From Riemerella columbina DSM 16469 (GTDB lineage: Bacteria > Bacteroidota > Bacteroidia > Flavobacteriales > Weeksellaceae), in NCBI RefSeq assembly GCF_000374405.1, contig NZ_KB894217.1, forward strand, positions 148,619 through 212,618: a stretch of DNA of 64,000 bases, written 5' to 3'. Below are positions 8,343-17,025 of this stretch, in pieces. A program made the translations under genes and the position numbers. Every line of letters begins with the position of its first letter. Position 1 is the stretch's first letter. Below the pieces are notes generated by a model. That model worked only from the letters and a program-made list of their open reading frames with translations. It did not search any database and had not been told where the DNA came from.

Positions 8343-9419
8343 TTAGTCTAACATCACTTTATTTTGAACTTCTATCGATTCTTCGTGGATGGCTTTAAAT
8401 ATTTTTTCTATAAAATATTGTCCCATCCCAGTTTCTTCAGCTTTTTGAGCCGCATATTCGGTAATCACTTTCCAGCGTTCTGGTTGGAAAATAGCAATAT
8501 TATTTTCTTTTTTTAGCGTTCCTATTTTTTCAGAAATTTTCATTCTATTGGATAGCAATTCCATCAACTGAAAGTCTAAATCCGAAATCAAAGCACGGTG
8601 TTTTTCCATTTCGTCTTTATAGCCAGAGATATCGGAAGTTCGCACTTGTAATCGAGCTATCATATCGCCAAGTACTTCTGGCGTTATTTGTTGAGCCGCA
8701 TCACTCCAAGCTTTATCAGGAGTACAGTGGGTTTCAATCATCGCCCCTTCGTAGCCTAAGTTTAATGATTCTTGAGTAACATCAAACAGCCCTTCCCTAT
8801 TCCCACAAATATGCGAAGGATCTACAAACATCGGAATATTAGGAAACTGATTTTTAAAGTCTAAAGCAATCTGCCAATTCGGAATATTTCTGTATTTTGT
8901 TTTTTGATAGGTAGAAAATCCACGGTGAATTACACCTATATTATGAATATCCTGCGCTACCAATCGCTCTACGGCACCTATCCAAAGCGATAAATCTGGA
9001 TTAACAGGGTTTTTTACCAATACTGGTTTTTGCGTTCCTTTAAGAGCAATCGCAATTTCTTGAACTGTAAAAGGATTTACCGTAGAACGCGCCCCAATCC
9101 ATAAAATATCCACATCGGCTTCTAATGCGGCATAGGCATGATGAGCGTTGGCGACTTCGGTAGCCGTTTTAAATCCAAATTCCTCTTTTACTTTTTTTAG
9201 CCAACTTAAACCAATGACTCCCACACCTTCAAAAGACCCTGGTTTTGTTCTCGGCTTCCAAATTCCAGCACGGAAGACTTCTACTTTTGGGGCATGCGTT
9301 TTAATGCGTTCTGCCGTTTCCAACATTTGGCTTTCGCTCTCTGCACTACATGGTCCGGCTATAATCATCGGCTGAGTAAATTCATTCAGCCATTCGTTTT
9401 TTAAATCTGTTAATGTCAT
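8343..9419 (-). CDS. Bifunctional DAHP synthase / chorismate mutase
   Basis: Catalyses the first shikimate-pathway step (phosphoenolpyruvate plus erythrose 4-phosphate to DAHP) and, through a fused domain, chorismate to prephenate. Residues 1-255 are a type I-beta (KDO8P synthase-like) DAHP synthase with GPCSAES near 22-28, KPRTKPGSFEG near 56-66, KNPVNPD and DPSHICG. Residues about 265-350 are an all-helical AroQ chorismate mutase (RALISDLDFQLMELLSNRM). Domain order synthase-mutase is typical of Bacteroidota; in such fusions the mutase also mediates feedback by prephenate. Its product would feed prephenate dehydratase, whose gene in this window (35293) is broken. Confidence 0.95.
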   Translation of the reverse strand: MTLTDLKNEWLNEFTQPMIIAGPCSAESESQMLETAERIKTHAPKVEVFRAGIWKPRTKPGSFEGVGVIGLSWLKKVKEEFGFKTATEVANAHHAYAALEADVDILWIGARSTVNPFTVQEIAIALKGTQKPVLVKNPVNPDLSLWIGAVERLVAQDIHNIGVIHRGFSTYQKTKYRNIPNWQIALDFKNQFPNIPMFVDPSHICGNREGLFDVTQESLNLGYEGAMIETHCTPDKAWSDAAQQITPEVLGDMIARLQVRTSDISGYKDEMEKHRALISDLDFQLMELLSNRMKISEKIGTLKKENNIAIFQPERWKVITEYAAQKAEETGMGQYFIEKIFKAIHEESIEVQNKVMLD

Positions 9420-9427
9420 GTATTTTA

Positions 9428-11112
9428 TTAATTAAAATCGAAATTCATCATATCATTTAGGTCTTTTAGTAGCGGGTTTACTTTCATCATTTGCTTAAAA
9501 ATCTCTCGCTTGGTATTACCTTTATTGATAATGATTTGTTGTTCATTTTTTTGATAGAAGAGTTGTATTCTATAATTTTTATATTTGTGTTTAAAGTGAC
9601 TCAGGAAATCGTCCTTTACCTTATCAAACTCTACCCTTGCCGACTCCGAAATATATTCTAAAGTGATTTCATGCTCATCGGTTTTATGAAGTGTAAAGTT
9701 TTGAATGGCATGATAAGCCACAATATTTTCTTTTGATAACCGCTTAAGAAAAACCTTCCATTCATTCTCTACATCGGTATTGCTAAAATGACCGTCTGGT
9801 AAATCTTCCTCTACAATTTTATGGTCAGATTCTTCTTCTTTTTCAGTTTGGTTTAAGGCTTCATTAATGCTAAACAAAGATTGTACTTTAGCCTGTGCTA
9901 TGGGTTTATCAGACACTTTAATCCGACTATGTGGCGCATCTTTTACAAGATTGATATGGTTCGTTTTATTCGATTGTGGTTCTGATGATGATTCTGCATG
10001 CTCTACCTTATGATTTGGCGGTAGTATTAAGAACTTTTTTTTTTAGAATCTTGAGTAGATTGCGTTAAACTAGACAGTTGCATCAAAGCAATTTCTACCG
10101 TCAGTCTTGGATTTTTAGAATTTTTATAATTGATATCGGCATGGTTGCAAATTTCAATGGCATCTACCAATTGTTGTGCCGACCACATTTGACTTTGTTC
10201 AGAAAACTTAGCTTTTGTATTCTCACCAATCTCTATTAAATCCAAAGTCATTGGATTCTGCGCCATCATTAAATCTCTAAAATGATTGCCCAATCCTGCT
10301 ATAAAAATATGCGGATCAAATCCTTTTTTTACAACCTCATTAAAAGAAGTAAGGACTTGAGGAATTTCACCTTTATGTGCTAAATTTACAATGTTAATAT
10401 ACTGGTCGTAATCTAAAATATTTAAGATTTCCGCAGCCTTGGCTAGGGTAATATTCTTTTGGGTAAAAGTTACCAATCTATCAAAAATAGAAAGTGCATC
10501 TCTAAGGGCACCATCGGCTTTCTGAGCCACTAGGAATAAGGCATCATCTTCGTAAGCCACCCCTTCTTTTTCAGCAATATTCTTTAAATGATTTTGGATA
10601 TCCTCAATGGTAATACGCTTAAAATCATAGATTTGACAACGCGATAAAATAGTCGGGATAATCTTATGCTTTTCCGTTGTCGCTAATATAAAAATAGCGT
10701 GTGCTGGCGGTTCTTCCAATGTTTTCAAAAAGGCATTGAACGCCGCAGACGACAGCATATGCACCTCATCTATAATATAAACTTTGTATTTTCCAATTTG
10801 CGGAGCATACCTCACTTGGTCGGTAAGTTCCCGAATATCATCTACCGAGTTGTTAGACGCCGCATCTAACTCAAAAATATTATACGCAAAGCCATCTTCA
10901 CTGGTAGCCCCATCTTTCTCGTTGATTTTACGAGCTAAGATTCTAGCGCAAGTTGTTTTACCCACTCCTCTTGGACCACAGAATAATAAGGCTTGAGCCA
11001 ATTGGTTTTCCTCTATGGCGTGCTCCAAAGTATCTGTAATATGTGATTGCCCCACAACAGTATCAAACTCTTGGGGACGATATTTTCGTGCAGATACAAT
11101 GAAATTTTCCAT
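9428..11112 (-). CDS. dnaX: DNA polymerase III subunit gamma/tau, frameshift at an A10 run
   Basis: Clamp-loader ATPase of the replisome. The first frame (11112 to 10027) gives 361 residues: Walker A GPRGVGKTT, Walker B DEVHML, sensor 1 ATTEKHKI and SRC arginine finger, then the clamp-loader collar, ending SKKKSS-stop. The zinc-binding cysteines of E. coli DnaX are absent, as in other Bacteroidota. The coding strand has ten consecutive A's just before that stop (10035-10044). A -1 shift there reads on as KFLILPPNHK without a stop for another ~200 codons to 9428 and yields the usual flavobacterial DnaX C-terminus (about 557 residues in total). This resembles the gamma/tau production of other bacteria by ribosomal or transcriptional slippage. 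A -7 element sits 4 bases before the ATG. Confidence 0.85.
10035..10044 (-). promoter_or_regulatory. Slippery A10 run in dnaX
   Basis: Coding-strand TCT AAA AAA AAA AGT TCT TAA: the zero frame stops two codons after the run, the -1 frame (AAG TTC TTA) stays open to 9428. A weak 5-bp hairpin (CTACC...GGTAG) follows about 13 bases later. One extra A in the mRNA or a -1 ribosomal shift would both make the long product. Confidence 0.7.
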
Positions 11113-11116
11113 TCGT

Positions 11117-11124
11117 CAAAAATA
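11117..11124 (-). promoter_or_regulatory. -7 element of dnaX, leaderless geometry
   Basis: TATTTTTG on the minus strand, ending 4 bases before the dnaX ATG. Transcription would begin at or next to the start codon. Confidence 0.6.
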
Positions 11125-11207
11125 GGTAAAAATAGATAAACGATGCAAACTTTAATTAAAATTAACCGCTTAAAAATGCAATTTATTTTAAGCGGCTCAA
11201 TTTATTA

Positions 11208-11822
11208 TTACGAGTTACCAAAATTAGTTTTGTAATCCTGTAATGAAGCTTCTACCACTTTTTTAGCGTGTTCAGCACCATAAGTTTCATCAATTTTACA
11301 AGACGCCTCTTCGTAAGGTAAATTCTTGTAAGTCAAGAAATAATGCTTTAATCTTTGCACCTCTGCATCTGGCAATTCACTAATGTCTCGGATGTGTCCA
11401 TAAGACTGGTCGCCTACCATCACGGCAATGATTTTATCATCCGCTTCGCCTTTATCAATCATTTTAAATCCACCAATTGGAATAGCGTCCATCAACAGAT
11501 TTCCAGCGTGGATATGGTGAGAGCTAAGTACACAAATATCTAGTGGGTCATGGTCGCCCATTGTTACATCGGTAGCACCGCTTTCAATAGCCAGTTTTTT
11601 CACCTCTTCGTCGCAATAAGTTTGAGGGACAAATCCGTATAATGCGGGGATGATATTAGAAAACTTTTGCGGTCTATCCACTTTTAAATAGCCACTTTCC
11701 TTATCCACTTCATATTTAATCGTGTCCGAAGGTACAATTTCTACATATACCGTTACCACTTCTGGGGCTTTATCTCCAGCTGAAATTCCATGCCATGGGT
11801 GTGCTTTAAATTTTGGATTCAT
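11208..11822 (-). CDS. ppa: Inorganic pyrophosphatase (type I, soluble)
   Basis: Hydrolyses pyrophosphate to phosphate with Mg2+, pulling biosynthetic reactions forward in the cytoplasm. The family signature DHDPLDICVL (about 94-103) holds the metal-binding aspartates; an upstream segment with E-I-V-P and K-Y-E-V-D-K, and downstream DQSYGHIRDISELP and KHYFLTYKNLP complete the active-site pattern. Length 204 suits the longer flavobacterial form (E. coli is 176). It starts 4 bases after the stop of a small membrane-anchored protein gene, so both are probably transcribed from the promoter upstream of that gene. Confidence 0.93.
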   Translation of the reverse strand: MNPKFKAHPWHGISAGDKAPEVVTVYVEIVPSDTIKYEVDKESGYLKVDRPQKFSNIIPALYGFVPQTYCDEEVKKLAIESGATDVTMGDHDPLDICVLSSHHIHAGNLLMDAIPIGGFKMIDKGEADDKIIAVMVGDQSYGHIRDISELPDAEVQRLKHYFLTYKNLPYEEASCKIDETYGAEHAKKVVEASLQDYKTNFGNS

Positions 11823-11826
11823 TTAT

Positions 11827-12345
11827 TTAATGTTTTTGATTATTCTTAATTTCTTTTCTTAATAACTCTAATACTACTCCCACATGGTCTTCGCCTTCCA
11901 TATAGTTCATGATGAAAATTGTTTTAAACTCGTCTAATGGTGTGGTAGTATTGAGATTTTCATAAGTTAATTTCAATCGTTTTATTACCTCATTTTTTAC
12001 CATTACAATGGCATCCCAAGTATCTTTATTAAAATAAATTTGTTGAGAAATATTGTATTCAAATTCTTGATTGATAGACTTTTTCGTTAAAAACATAAAC
12101 TCATGAGGGGCTAAATCCGCATCAAAATTTTTAATGATATTGGCGGGTTTTATACGCTCTAGAAAAATCGCCATGCGTTCATACGCTTGGGTGTTAATGA
12201 CTGTTCCTTTTTGGGATAGCCTCCACTTCAACTCTTGCTCTTTAGTACGCATATAGAAATGTAGTCCTTGCCTCAATAAAATGAGAAAAGGAATTGCCAG
12301 TAATAAGGCAAAAGCATAAGGTAAATATGAACTATATATTGGCAT
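11827..12345 (-). CDS. Hypothetical protein with N-terminal membrane anchor
   Basis: 172 residues. Residues 7-26 (YAFALLLAIPFLILLRQGL) form one transmembrane helix; the remaining ~145 residues are soluble and charged, rich in lysine and glutamate and probably cytoplasmic. I do not recognise the family with certainty; similar conserved proteins of unknown function occur beside ppa in other Flavobacteriia as far as I recall. A TAAATTTG element lies about 20 bases upstream of the ATG and ppa follows 4 bases downstream. Confidence 0.6.
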   Translation of the reverse strand: MPIYSSYLPYAFALLLAIPFLILLRQGLHFYMRTKEQELKWRLSQKGTVINTQAYERMAIFLERIKPANIIKNFDADLAPHEFMFLTKKSINQEFEYNISQQIYFNKDTWDAIVMVKNEVIKRLKLTYENLNTTTPLDEFKTIFIMNYMEGEDHVGVVLELLRKEIKNNQKH

Positions 12346-12364
12346 TTTAAAGAAAAAATAGACG

Positions 12365-12372
12365 CAAATTTA
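12365..12372 (-). promoter_or_regulatory. -7 element upstream of the membrane-anchored protein and ppa
   Basis: TAAATTTG on the minus strand, 19 bases before the ATG at 12345. No clear -33 TTG is seen, as the region overlaps the end of the preceding gene. Confidence 0.45.
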
Positions 12373-12377
12373 AGAAT

Positions 12378-13274
12378 TTAAATTGATTTTTGGAAAATTA
12401 AATTTTTAATCATCTCCAACTTGGAATTTTGCAGATAGGCATAGGTTTCCATTTTTGCACCAAAACGCTTGTAAAACATTTCTATTGAAGGAATATTACT
12501 CCCAAAACAACTAAATTCGGTATCCTCAATAGTATGTTGCAAAATATAATCTATAACCAAAGATGGAGCGTTGGATGAAATGGATTTATCATTAATAAAA
12601 CCCAATAAATAATTTCGCCGACTACCACATAAAATCATAGCAACCGAGCATAGTTGCTGGTCTTTTTTCACCTCATAAATGTTAAGCCATTCCTGGTCAT
12701 ACAATCGCCTAAGAATTTCAAAATAATAAGATTTAAGCCGCTCTGTTTCTATGCCTAAAATATGTTGGTCAAAAAATGATTTATAATCGTTAATATTTTT
12801 GCCTTGCGATAAATTTAAACCTATATTATTTTTATCTTGAGGTCTTATATTTCGTCTTCTATTGGTAGAATATTGTTTTAAAACCTCCCTATATGGTGCT
12901 GATGGGATATAGTAATTTTTTCTTCTTTTTAATGAATTGGGCAATTGATTTTTAGCGTTAAATGCATAATAATATACATTGTAGTGTGTTTTTAAATCAT
13001 GATAAAATGTTTCGTTCAACGACATATCATCCACTTTAGAAAAAACACCTAATTGCTGAATTAATGGTGGAAAAATCACGAATTTAAGACCTAACTTTCG
13101 CTTGATAGGCACAGGCATTACCGCCTCATAATTATTTAAAATAAGAAACTCCCAATTGTCGTGAGTGGTTTTTAAATACTCCAGTTCTGCTTGGAATTCA
13201 TATTGTGCCGATGTCCTTAGACATTGGGTATAGCATACTGCATCTAAATTCTGGGTATCCACTTTTCTTATCAT
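12378..13274 (-). CDS. Hypothetical protein, GNAT/FemAB-like acyltransferase fold
   Basis: 298 residues, no signal peptide or membrane segment. The second half has the look of the acyl-CoA N-acyltransferase fold: EVKKDQQLCSVAMILCGSRRNYLLGFIND followed by PSLVIDYILQHTIEDTEFSCFGSNIPSIEMFYKRFGA, which matches the 'add-to-it ... F-G-G-S-...-F-K-x-x-F-G' end of the FemAB/GNAT group. The substrate is unknown and the assignment is by pattern only. Its start overlaps the radC stop by 4 bases (ATGA type), which indicates translational coupling. Confidence 0.6.
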   Translation of the reverse strand: MIRKVDTQNLDAVCYTQCLRTSAQYEFQAELEYLKTTHDNWEFLILNNYEAVMPVPIKRKLGLKFVIFPPLIQQLGVFSKVDDMSLNETFYHDLKTHYNVYYYAFNAKNQLPNSLKRRKNYYIPSAPYREVLKQYSTNRRRNIRPQDKNNIGLNLSQGKNINDYKSFFDQHILGIETERLKSYYFEILRRLYDQEWLNIYEVKKDQQLCSVAMILCGSRRNYLLGFINDKSISSNAPSLVIDYILQHTIEDTEFSCFGSNIPSIEMFYKRFGAKMETYAYLQNSKLEMIKNLIFQKSI

Positions 13275-13948
13275 AACAACCCTTCATCTAAAAAACTAAA
13301 ATACTGCTGCTTGGCAATGATGATATGGTCAAGCACTTTGATATTTAGAATCTGACCTGCCTTTACTATCTTTTGGGTAATGGTTTTGTCTTGTAGACTT
13401 GGCGTTAAACTGCCTGATGGATGATTATGCACCAATATGATTCCCGTAGCATAACGCTCGATAGCCAATTTAAACAGCAATCTTAAATCCACCACAGTTC
13501 CCGTAAGTCCGCCTTTTGATAAGGCTTCTTTATGAATTACCTGATTATTTTGATTCACTAACAATACCCAAAATTCTTCTACTAATAAATCCGAAAGCAA
13601 AGGTTGCATCAGTTCAAATACCATCTGGCTGCTTTTGATACTGGCGCGCTTTGGAAATTCTTGTAATGCTCTACGCCTTCCAATTTCTAGGGCGGTAGCA
13701 ATGCTTATGGCTTTTGCTTCTCCTATGCCTTTAAACTTTTTTAAATCTTCAATAGAGGCTTCACTAAGCAGATGCCAATTGTATTCGTAATATTTCAAAA
13801 TATCTCTTGCCAATTCTACTGCCGTTTGGGTTCTGTTGCCACTGCCCATAATAATTGCCAACAATTCCGAATCCGAAACCGCCCCCTTCCCTTTCGTGAG
13901 AAATTTTTCACGAGGTCTATCATCTTCGGAAAGGTGTTTTATAGACAT
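13271..13948 (-). CDS. radC: RadC family JAB-domain protein
   Basis: Chromosomal RadC-like protein of 225 residues. A helix-hairpin-helix lies near 69-82 (LKKFKGIGEAKA) and the C-terminal half is a JAB1/MPN domain with the metal-binding pattern H174-N-H176 ... D187 (HNHPSGSLTPSLQD). The family was once thought to act in recombinational repair; its real role is unresolved. It is the first gene of a two-gene unit with the acyltransferase-like gene. A near-match to the -7 motif (TAAATTCG) ends 3 bases before the ATG. Confidence 0.9.
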   Translation of the reverse strand: MSIKHLSEDDRPREKFLTKGKGAVSDSELLAIIMGSGNRTQTAVELARDILKYYEYNWHLLSEASIEDLKKFKGIGEAKAISIATALEIGRRRALQEFPKRASIKSSQMVFELMQPLLSDLLVEEFWVLLVNQNNQVIHKEALSKGGLTGTVVDLRLLFKLAIERYATGIILVHNHPSGSLTPSLQDKTITQKIVKAGQILNIKVLDHIIIAKQQYFSFLDEGLL

Positions 13949-13981
13949 AAGCGAATTTAATAAAGTGTGAAAATTAAATAT

Positions 13982-14647
13982 TTAAATAATCATGCCATCT
14001 CTCATAACAAGTTTTCTGTCTGTACTATCTGCCAATGTATTATTATGTGTTACAATAACGAAAGTTTGATTGTATTTATCTCTTAAATCAAAAAATAATT
14101 GATGCAGTGCATCGGCATTTTTAGAATCTAAATTCCCAGTGGGTTCATCAGCAAAAATTACTTTTGGGTCGTTGATTAATGCCCTAATGACCGCTACCCT
14201 TTGGGCTTCCCCCCCTGAAAGCTGCTTGGGTTTATGATGTATTCTATCTATTATTTTTAAATCTTCAAAAAGTTGTGTGGCTTTATCTAAAAATGGTTTC
14301 TCATTTTTACCCGAAATTTTTATTGGCAACAATACATTTTCTAATGCTGTAAACTCTGGTAACAGTTGATGATTTTGAAATACAAAACCAATATTTTCAT
14401 TCCTAAATTTAGAAATATCTTTATCTTTCATCGTTAGAAAAGACTGCCCATCTATACTGATGCTGGTTTTATAATATTGAATATCAGTGGGACTATCCAA
14501 GGTGCCTAAAATTTGTAATAATGTAGATTTACCCGCACCCGATTCCCCAACAATGGAAACTACTTCCGCAGGTTTTATTTCTATATCTACGCCTTTTAAG
14601 ACTTCTAAATCGCCATAAGATTTATGGATATTTGTTGCTTTTATCAT
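13982..14647 (-). CDS. ABC transporter ATP-binding protein, LolD/MacB type
   Basis: 222 residues when started at the ATG at 14647 ([12 protein letters not shown]); an in-frame ATG 48 bases upstream would lie across the promoter and is rejected. Complete nucleotide-binding domain: Walker [11 protein letters not shown]-loop [13 protein letters not shown], signature [15 protein letters not shown], Walker [14 protein letters not shown] and switch histidine VTHN. The '[11 protein letters not shown]' and 'GNLDS' forms are those of the LolD/MacB/FtsE group, which drive extraction of lipoproteins or efflux. No permease gene is adjacent, so the partner must be elsewhere. Confidence 0.88.
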   Translation of the reverse strand: MIKATNIHKSYGDLEVLKGVDIEIKPAEVVSIVGESGAGKSTLLQILGTLDSPTDIQYYKTSISIDGQSFLTMKDKDISKFRNENIGFVFQNHQLLPEFTALENVLLPIKISGKNEKPFLDKATQLFEDLKIIDRIHHKPKQLSGGEAQRVAVIRALINDPKVIFADEPTGNLDSKNADALHQLFFDLRDKYNQTFVIVTHNNTLADSTDRKLVMRDGMII

Positions 14648-14652
14648 AACTT

Positions 14653-14684
14653 CAAAAATAGGATTAATTTTAGTTGTGTGCAAA
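14653..14684 (-). promoter_or_regulatory. Promoter of the ABC ATPase gene, leaderless geometry
   Basis: On the minus strand TTTG (14684-14681), a 20-base spacer, then TATTTTTG (14660-14653), ending 5 bases before the ATG at 14647. Both elements fit the Bacteroidota consensus. Confidence 0.7.
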
Positions 14685-14695
14685 TACTCATACAC

Positions 14696-14727
14696 AAAAA
14701 AAACCGCCCATAGAAATATGAACGGTT
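14696..14727 (-). terminator. Terminator after gcvT
   Basis: On the minus strand AACCGTTCAT pairs with ATGGGCGGTT (10 bp with two G-U pairs, 6-base loop) and is followed by eight T's. It begins about 27 bases past the gcvT stop. Confidence 0.85.
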
Positions 14728-14753
14728 AAGATTTATCGTTTGATATTAAAATT

Positions 14754-15833
14754 CTATACAAATGGTAATTTTACCACTTTCGCAAGAAGGTTTTTATTTC
14801 TTACCTTAATGTAAACATCACTCCCTACTTTAAAATGAGGTTTATCAATATAAGCCAAACCAACGCCCACTTTTTTCATCGGACTCATGGTTCCAGAGGT
14901 TACTTTACCAATGGTATTGCCTTCCGCATCTACTATTTCATAATCGTGTCTTGGAATACCTTTTTCTTGCATTTCAAAACCTACTAATTTTCTAGTGATG
15001 CCTTCCGCTTTTTGTTGTGCTAAAAACTCTTTATCCACAAAATCCGTATCCAGTTTAGTAATCCAGCCTAGACCTGCCTCTAGTGGCGAAGTGGTATCAT
15101 CAATATCATTACCATATAAACAAAATCCTTTTTCTAGACGAAGCGTATCTCTCGCAGCCAATCCACAAGGCAACAATCCAAATTCTTCCCCTGCTTTATT
15201 TAGGGCATCCCAAAGTTGTTCCGCCACTTCATTTTTAAAATAAATTTCAAAACCACCACTCCCCGTATAGCCAGTATTTGAGATAATGACTTCTGGAACA
15301 CCATCTACTGTGCCCACAGCAAAATGATAATAAGGAATCTCCGAAAGATTAGTATCCGTTAATTTCTGAAGGGTTTCTACCGCTTTTGGACCCTGGATGG
15401 CGATTAGAGACATTTCATCTGAAGCATTCGTGAGTTTCGCCCCAAATTTATCATTGTATTTAGAAATATGCGCCCAGTCTTTATCAATGTTAGAAGCGTT
15501 GACAACGACAAAATATTTCTTATCGTTCATTTTGTAAACGATTAAATCATCTACAATACCGCCTTTGCCATTAGGTAAACAAGAATACTGTGCTTTGCCG
15601 TCTTCGAGAGTTTCTACATTATTAGAAGTAACATACTGAAGTAAATCTTTAGCTTTGTCCCCTTCGATAAAAAATTGCCCCATGTGAGATACATCGAAGA
15701 TGCCTACCTTTTCTCTTACTACAAAGTGTTCTTCGGTTACGCCAGAATATTGCACAGGCATATCGAAACCTGCAAAAGGAACCATTTTTGCACCTAAATC
15801 TACATGCTTTTGATATAACGCCGTTTTTTTCAT
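14754..15833 (-). CDS. gcvT: Aminomethyltransferase (glycine cleavage system T protein)
   Basis: Transfers the methylene group from the aminomethyl-lipoyl H protein to tetrahydrofolate, releasing ammonia. 359 residues, full length. Typical segments: [12 protein letters not shown] (18-29), [12 protein letters not shown] (43-54, with the catalytic-site aspartate), [11 protein letters not shown] (about 197-207), and the C-terminal [21 protein letters not shown]. The other glycine cleavage genes are not in the window. It depends on lipoylated H protein, and lipA lies 18 kb away. It has a clear terminator and starts 21 bases after idi on the same strand. Confidence 0.95.
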   Translation of the reverse strand: MKKTALYQKHVDLGAKMVPFAGFDMPVQYSGVTEEHFVVREKVGIFDVSHMGQFFIEGDKAKDLLQYVTSNNVETLEDGKAQYSCLPNGKGGIVDDLIVYKMNDKKYFVVVNASNIDKDWAHISKYNDKFGAKLTNASDEMSLIAIQGPKAVETLQKLTDTNLSEIPYYHFAVGTVDGVPEVIISNTGYTGSGGFEIYFKNEVAEQLWDALNKAGEEFGLLPCGLAARDTLRLEKGFCLYGNDIDDTTSPLEAGLGWITKLDTDFVDKEFLAQQKAEGITRKLVGFEMQEKGIPRHDYEIVDAEGNTIGKVTSGTMSPMKKVGVGLAYIDKPHFKVGSDVYIKVRNKNLLAKVVKLPFV

Positions 15834-15854
15834 TTTTAAAAAGTTTTTATGATA

Positions 15855-16379
15855 TTATGTTATTGAATTTAATTGTGTTCTATACGCCGATAAAATGATT
15901 TTAAACCATTCGGTATAATGCTCTGGATGCACTGCCATATCGTGTTCTAAAGTTTCTATCGAACAATATTTAACTTCGGAAACTTCATCTGGATTAAGGT
16001 TAAAATCCCCGTTGTATTCCCCTACGAAAACATAGTCCAATTCATGCTCCCAAAGCCCATCGCCTACATCGGCTTTATAAATAAAGTGAAATTGCTCTGT
16101 TAGTACTAGATTACTAATCCCAAGCTCTTCTTTTAGTCGGCGGTGTGCCCCTTCTAGATAAGTTTCGTTAGCTCTTGGATGTGAGCAAACCGCATTGGTC
16201 CATAGATTAGGGGAATGGTATTTAGTTGCGGCTCTTTTTTGTAGCAACATCTCCCCTTTATCATTGAATAAAAATACCGAAAATGCACGGTGCAGCAAAC
16301 CATTTTCATGGGCTTGCATTTTGTCCATCAACCCTAAAATTTCATCGTCTGGGGTGACTAAAACTACTTGTTCTTTCAT
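15855..16379 (-). CDS. idi: Isopentenyl-diphosphate delta-isomerase, type 1
   Basis: Interconverts isopentenyl and dimethylallyl diphosphate for isoprenoid synthesis. 174 residues with a Nudix-like fold. The catalytic cysteine is in NAVCSHPRANETY and the Nudix-type helix follows as AHRRLKEELGIS; LWEHELDYVFVGE carries the tyrosine/glutamate part of the metal site. Type 1 enzymes need Mg2+ and Zn/Mn. A polyprenyl synthase that uses its product is 3.2 kb further along the same strand. Upstream gene ends 12 bases away, so idi may be the third gene of an operon with the M42 peptidase and the 209-residue unknown. Confidence 0.93.
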   Translation of the reverse strand: MKEQVVLVTPDDEILGLMDKMQAHENGLLHRAFSVFLFNDKGEMLLQKRAATKYHSPNLWTNAVCSHPRANETYLEGAHRRLKEELGISNLVLTEQFHFIYKADVGDGLWEHELDYVFVGEYNGDFNLNPDEVSEVKYCSIETLEHDMAVHPEHYTEWFKIILSAYRTQLNSIT

Positions 16380-16391
16380 CCAATATATATT

Positions 16392-17021
16392 TTAGCGAAG
16401 ATAACCATTCGCTCTTAATTCTTTATGAATTTCCGAGATATTTTCTGGAATTTCTCCACCTATAAGCCAATTCATATCCAAACCATGGTAAATGGTAGCT
16501 TTCATTAAATCATCATTTTTGGACATTTCCATACCCAAGACATTCAACGACTCTTTAAAATCGTATCTTTCGTCCTCATGCATTTTATCTATAAGTAAGA
16601 GAATTTTAAAAACCTTAGCAACAATATAAACATTAAGTTTTAGATTTTTACTTGCCGAAAACCTCAATAAATTTTCTCGGTTTTTTTTCAAGGTTTCTGT
16701 AAGCATAAAAATTAGCAACTCAATTTCTCCATATTTATCTTTAGTTGTTTTTAAATGCTCTGTAATTTCTCCACTCAAATCTCTTAGATTCATCAGTAAC
16801 TCGCCTGGTGAATAGAAATATTCAGTAAAACGATTAATAGTTTTTAATTGTTTATTCTTCAAACGATCTCTCCTCTCTTCAACACTTTCATCACTAATTA
16901 ATTCAAAATATAGTCTATTACATAAGACAAGATCCTTTTTCAGTAGCCTTAATATAAGTTTGGTTTTTTCTTTAGAAGGCAAAGCATCAATTGCTTCTTT
17001 AAATTCTTTTTCAAAAGTCAT
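16392..17021 (-). CDS. Hypothetical helical protein
   Basis: 209 residues, no signal peptide, no membrane helix, predicted almost entirely alpha-helical (long runs of K, E, L such as LILRLLKKDLVLCNRLYFEL). I do not recognise it with confidence; it resembles conserved flavobacterial proteins of unknown function (DUF6155-like). It starts 4 bases after the M42 peptidase stop, so the two are very likely co-transcribed, and idi follows. Nothing in the sequence points to an enzyme active site. Confidence 0.6.
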   Translation of the reverse strand: MTFEKEFKEAIDALPSKEKTKLILRLLKKDLVLCNRLYFELISDESVEERRDRLKNKQLKTINRFTEYFYSPGELLMNLRDLSGEITEHLKTTKDKYGEIELLIFMLTETLKKNRENLLRFSASKNLKLNVYIVAKVFKILLLIDKMHEDERYDFKESLNVLGMEMSKNDDLMKATIYHGLDMNWLIGGEIPENISEIHKELRANGYLR

Positions 17022-17025
17022 AATA

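Noticed and set aside
9428-9916. Separate gene for the 162-residue product upstream of the DAHP synthase gene
   Set aside because: The frame continues upstream to the A10 run without a stop and the product matches only the C-terminal part of flavobacterial DnaX, so it is the tau-specific part of dnaX.
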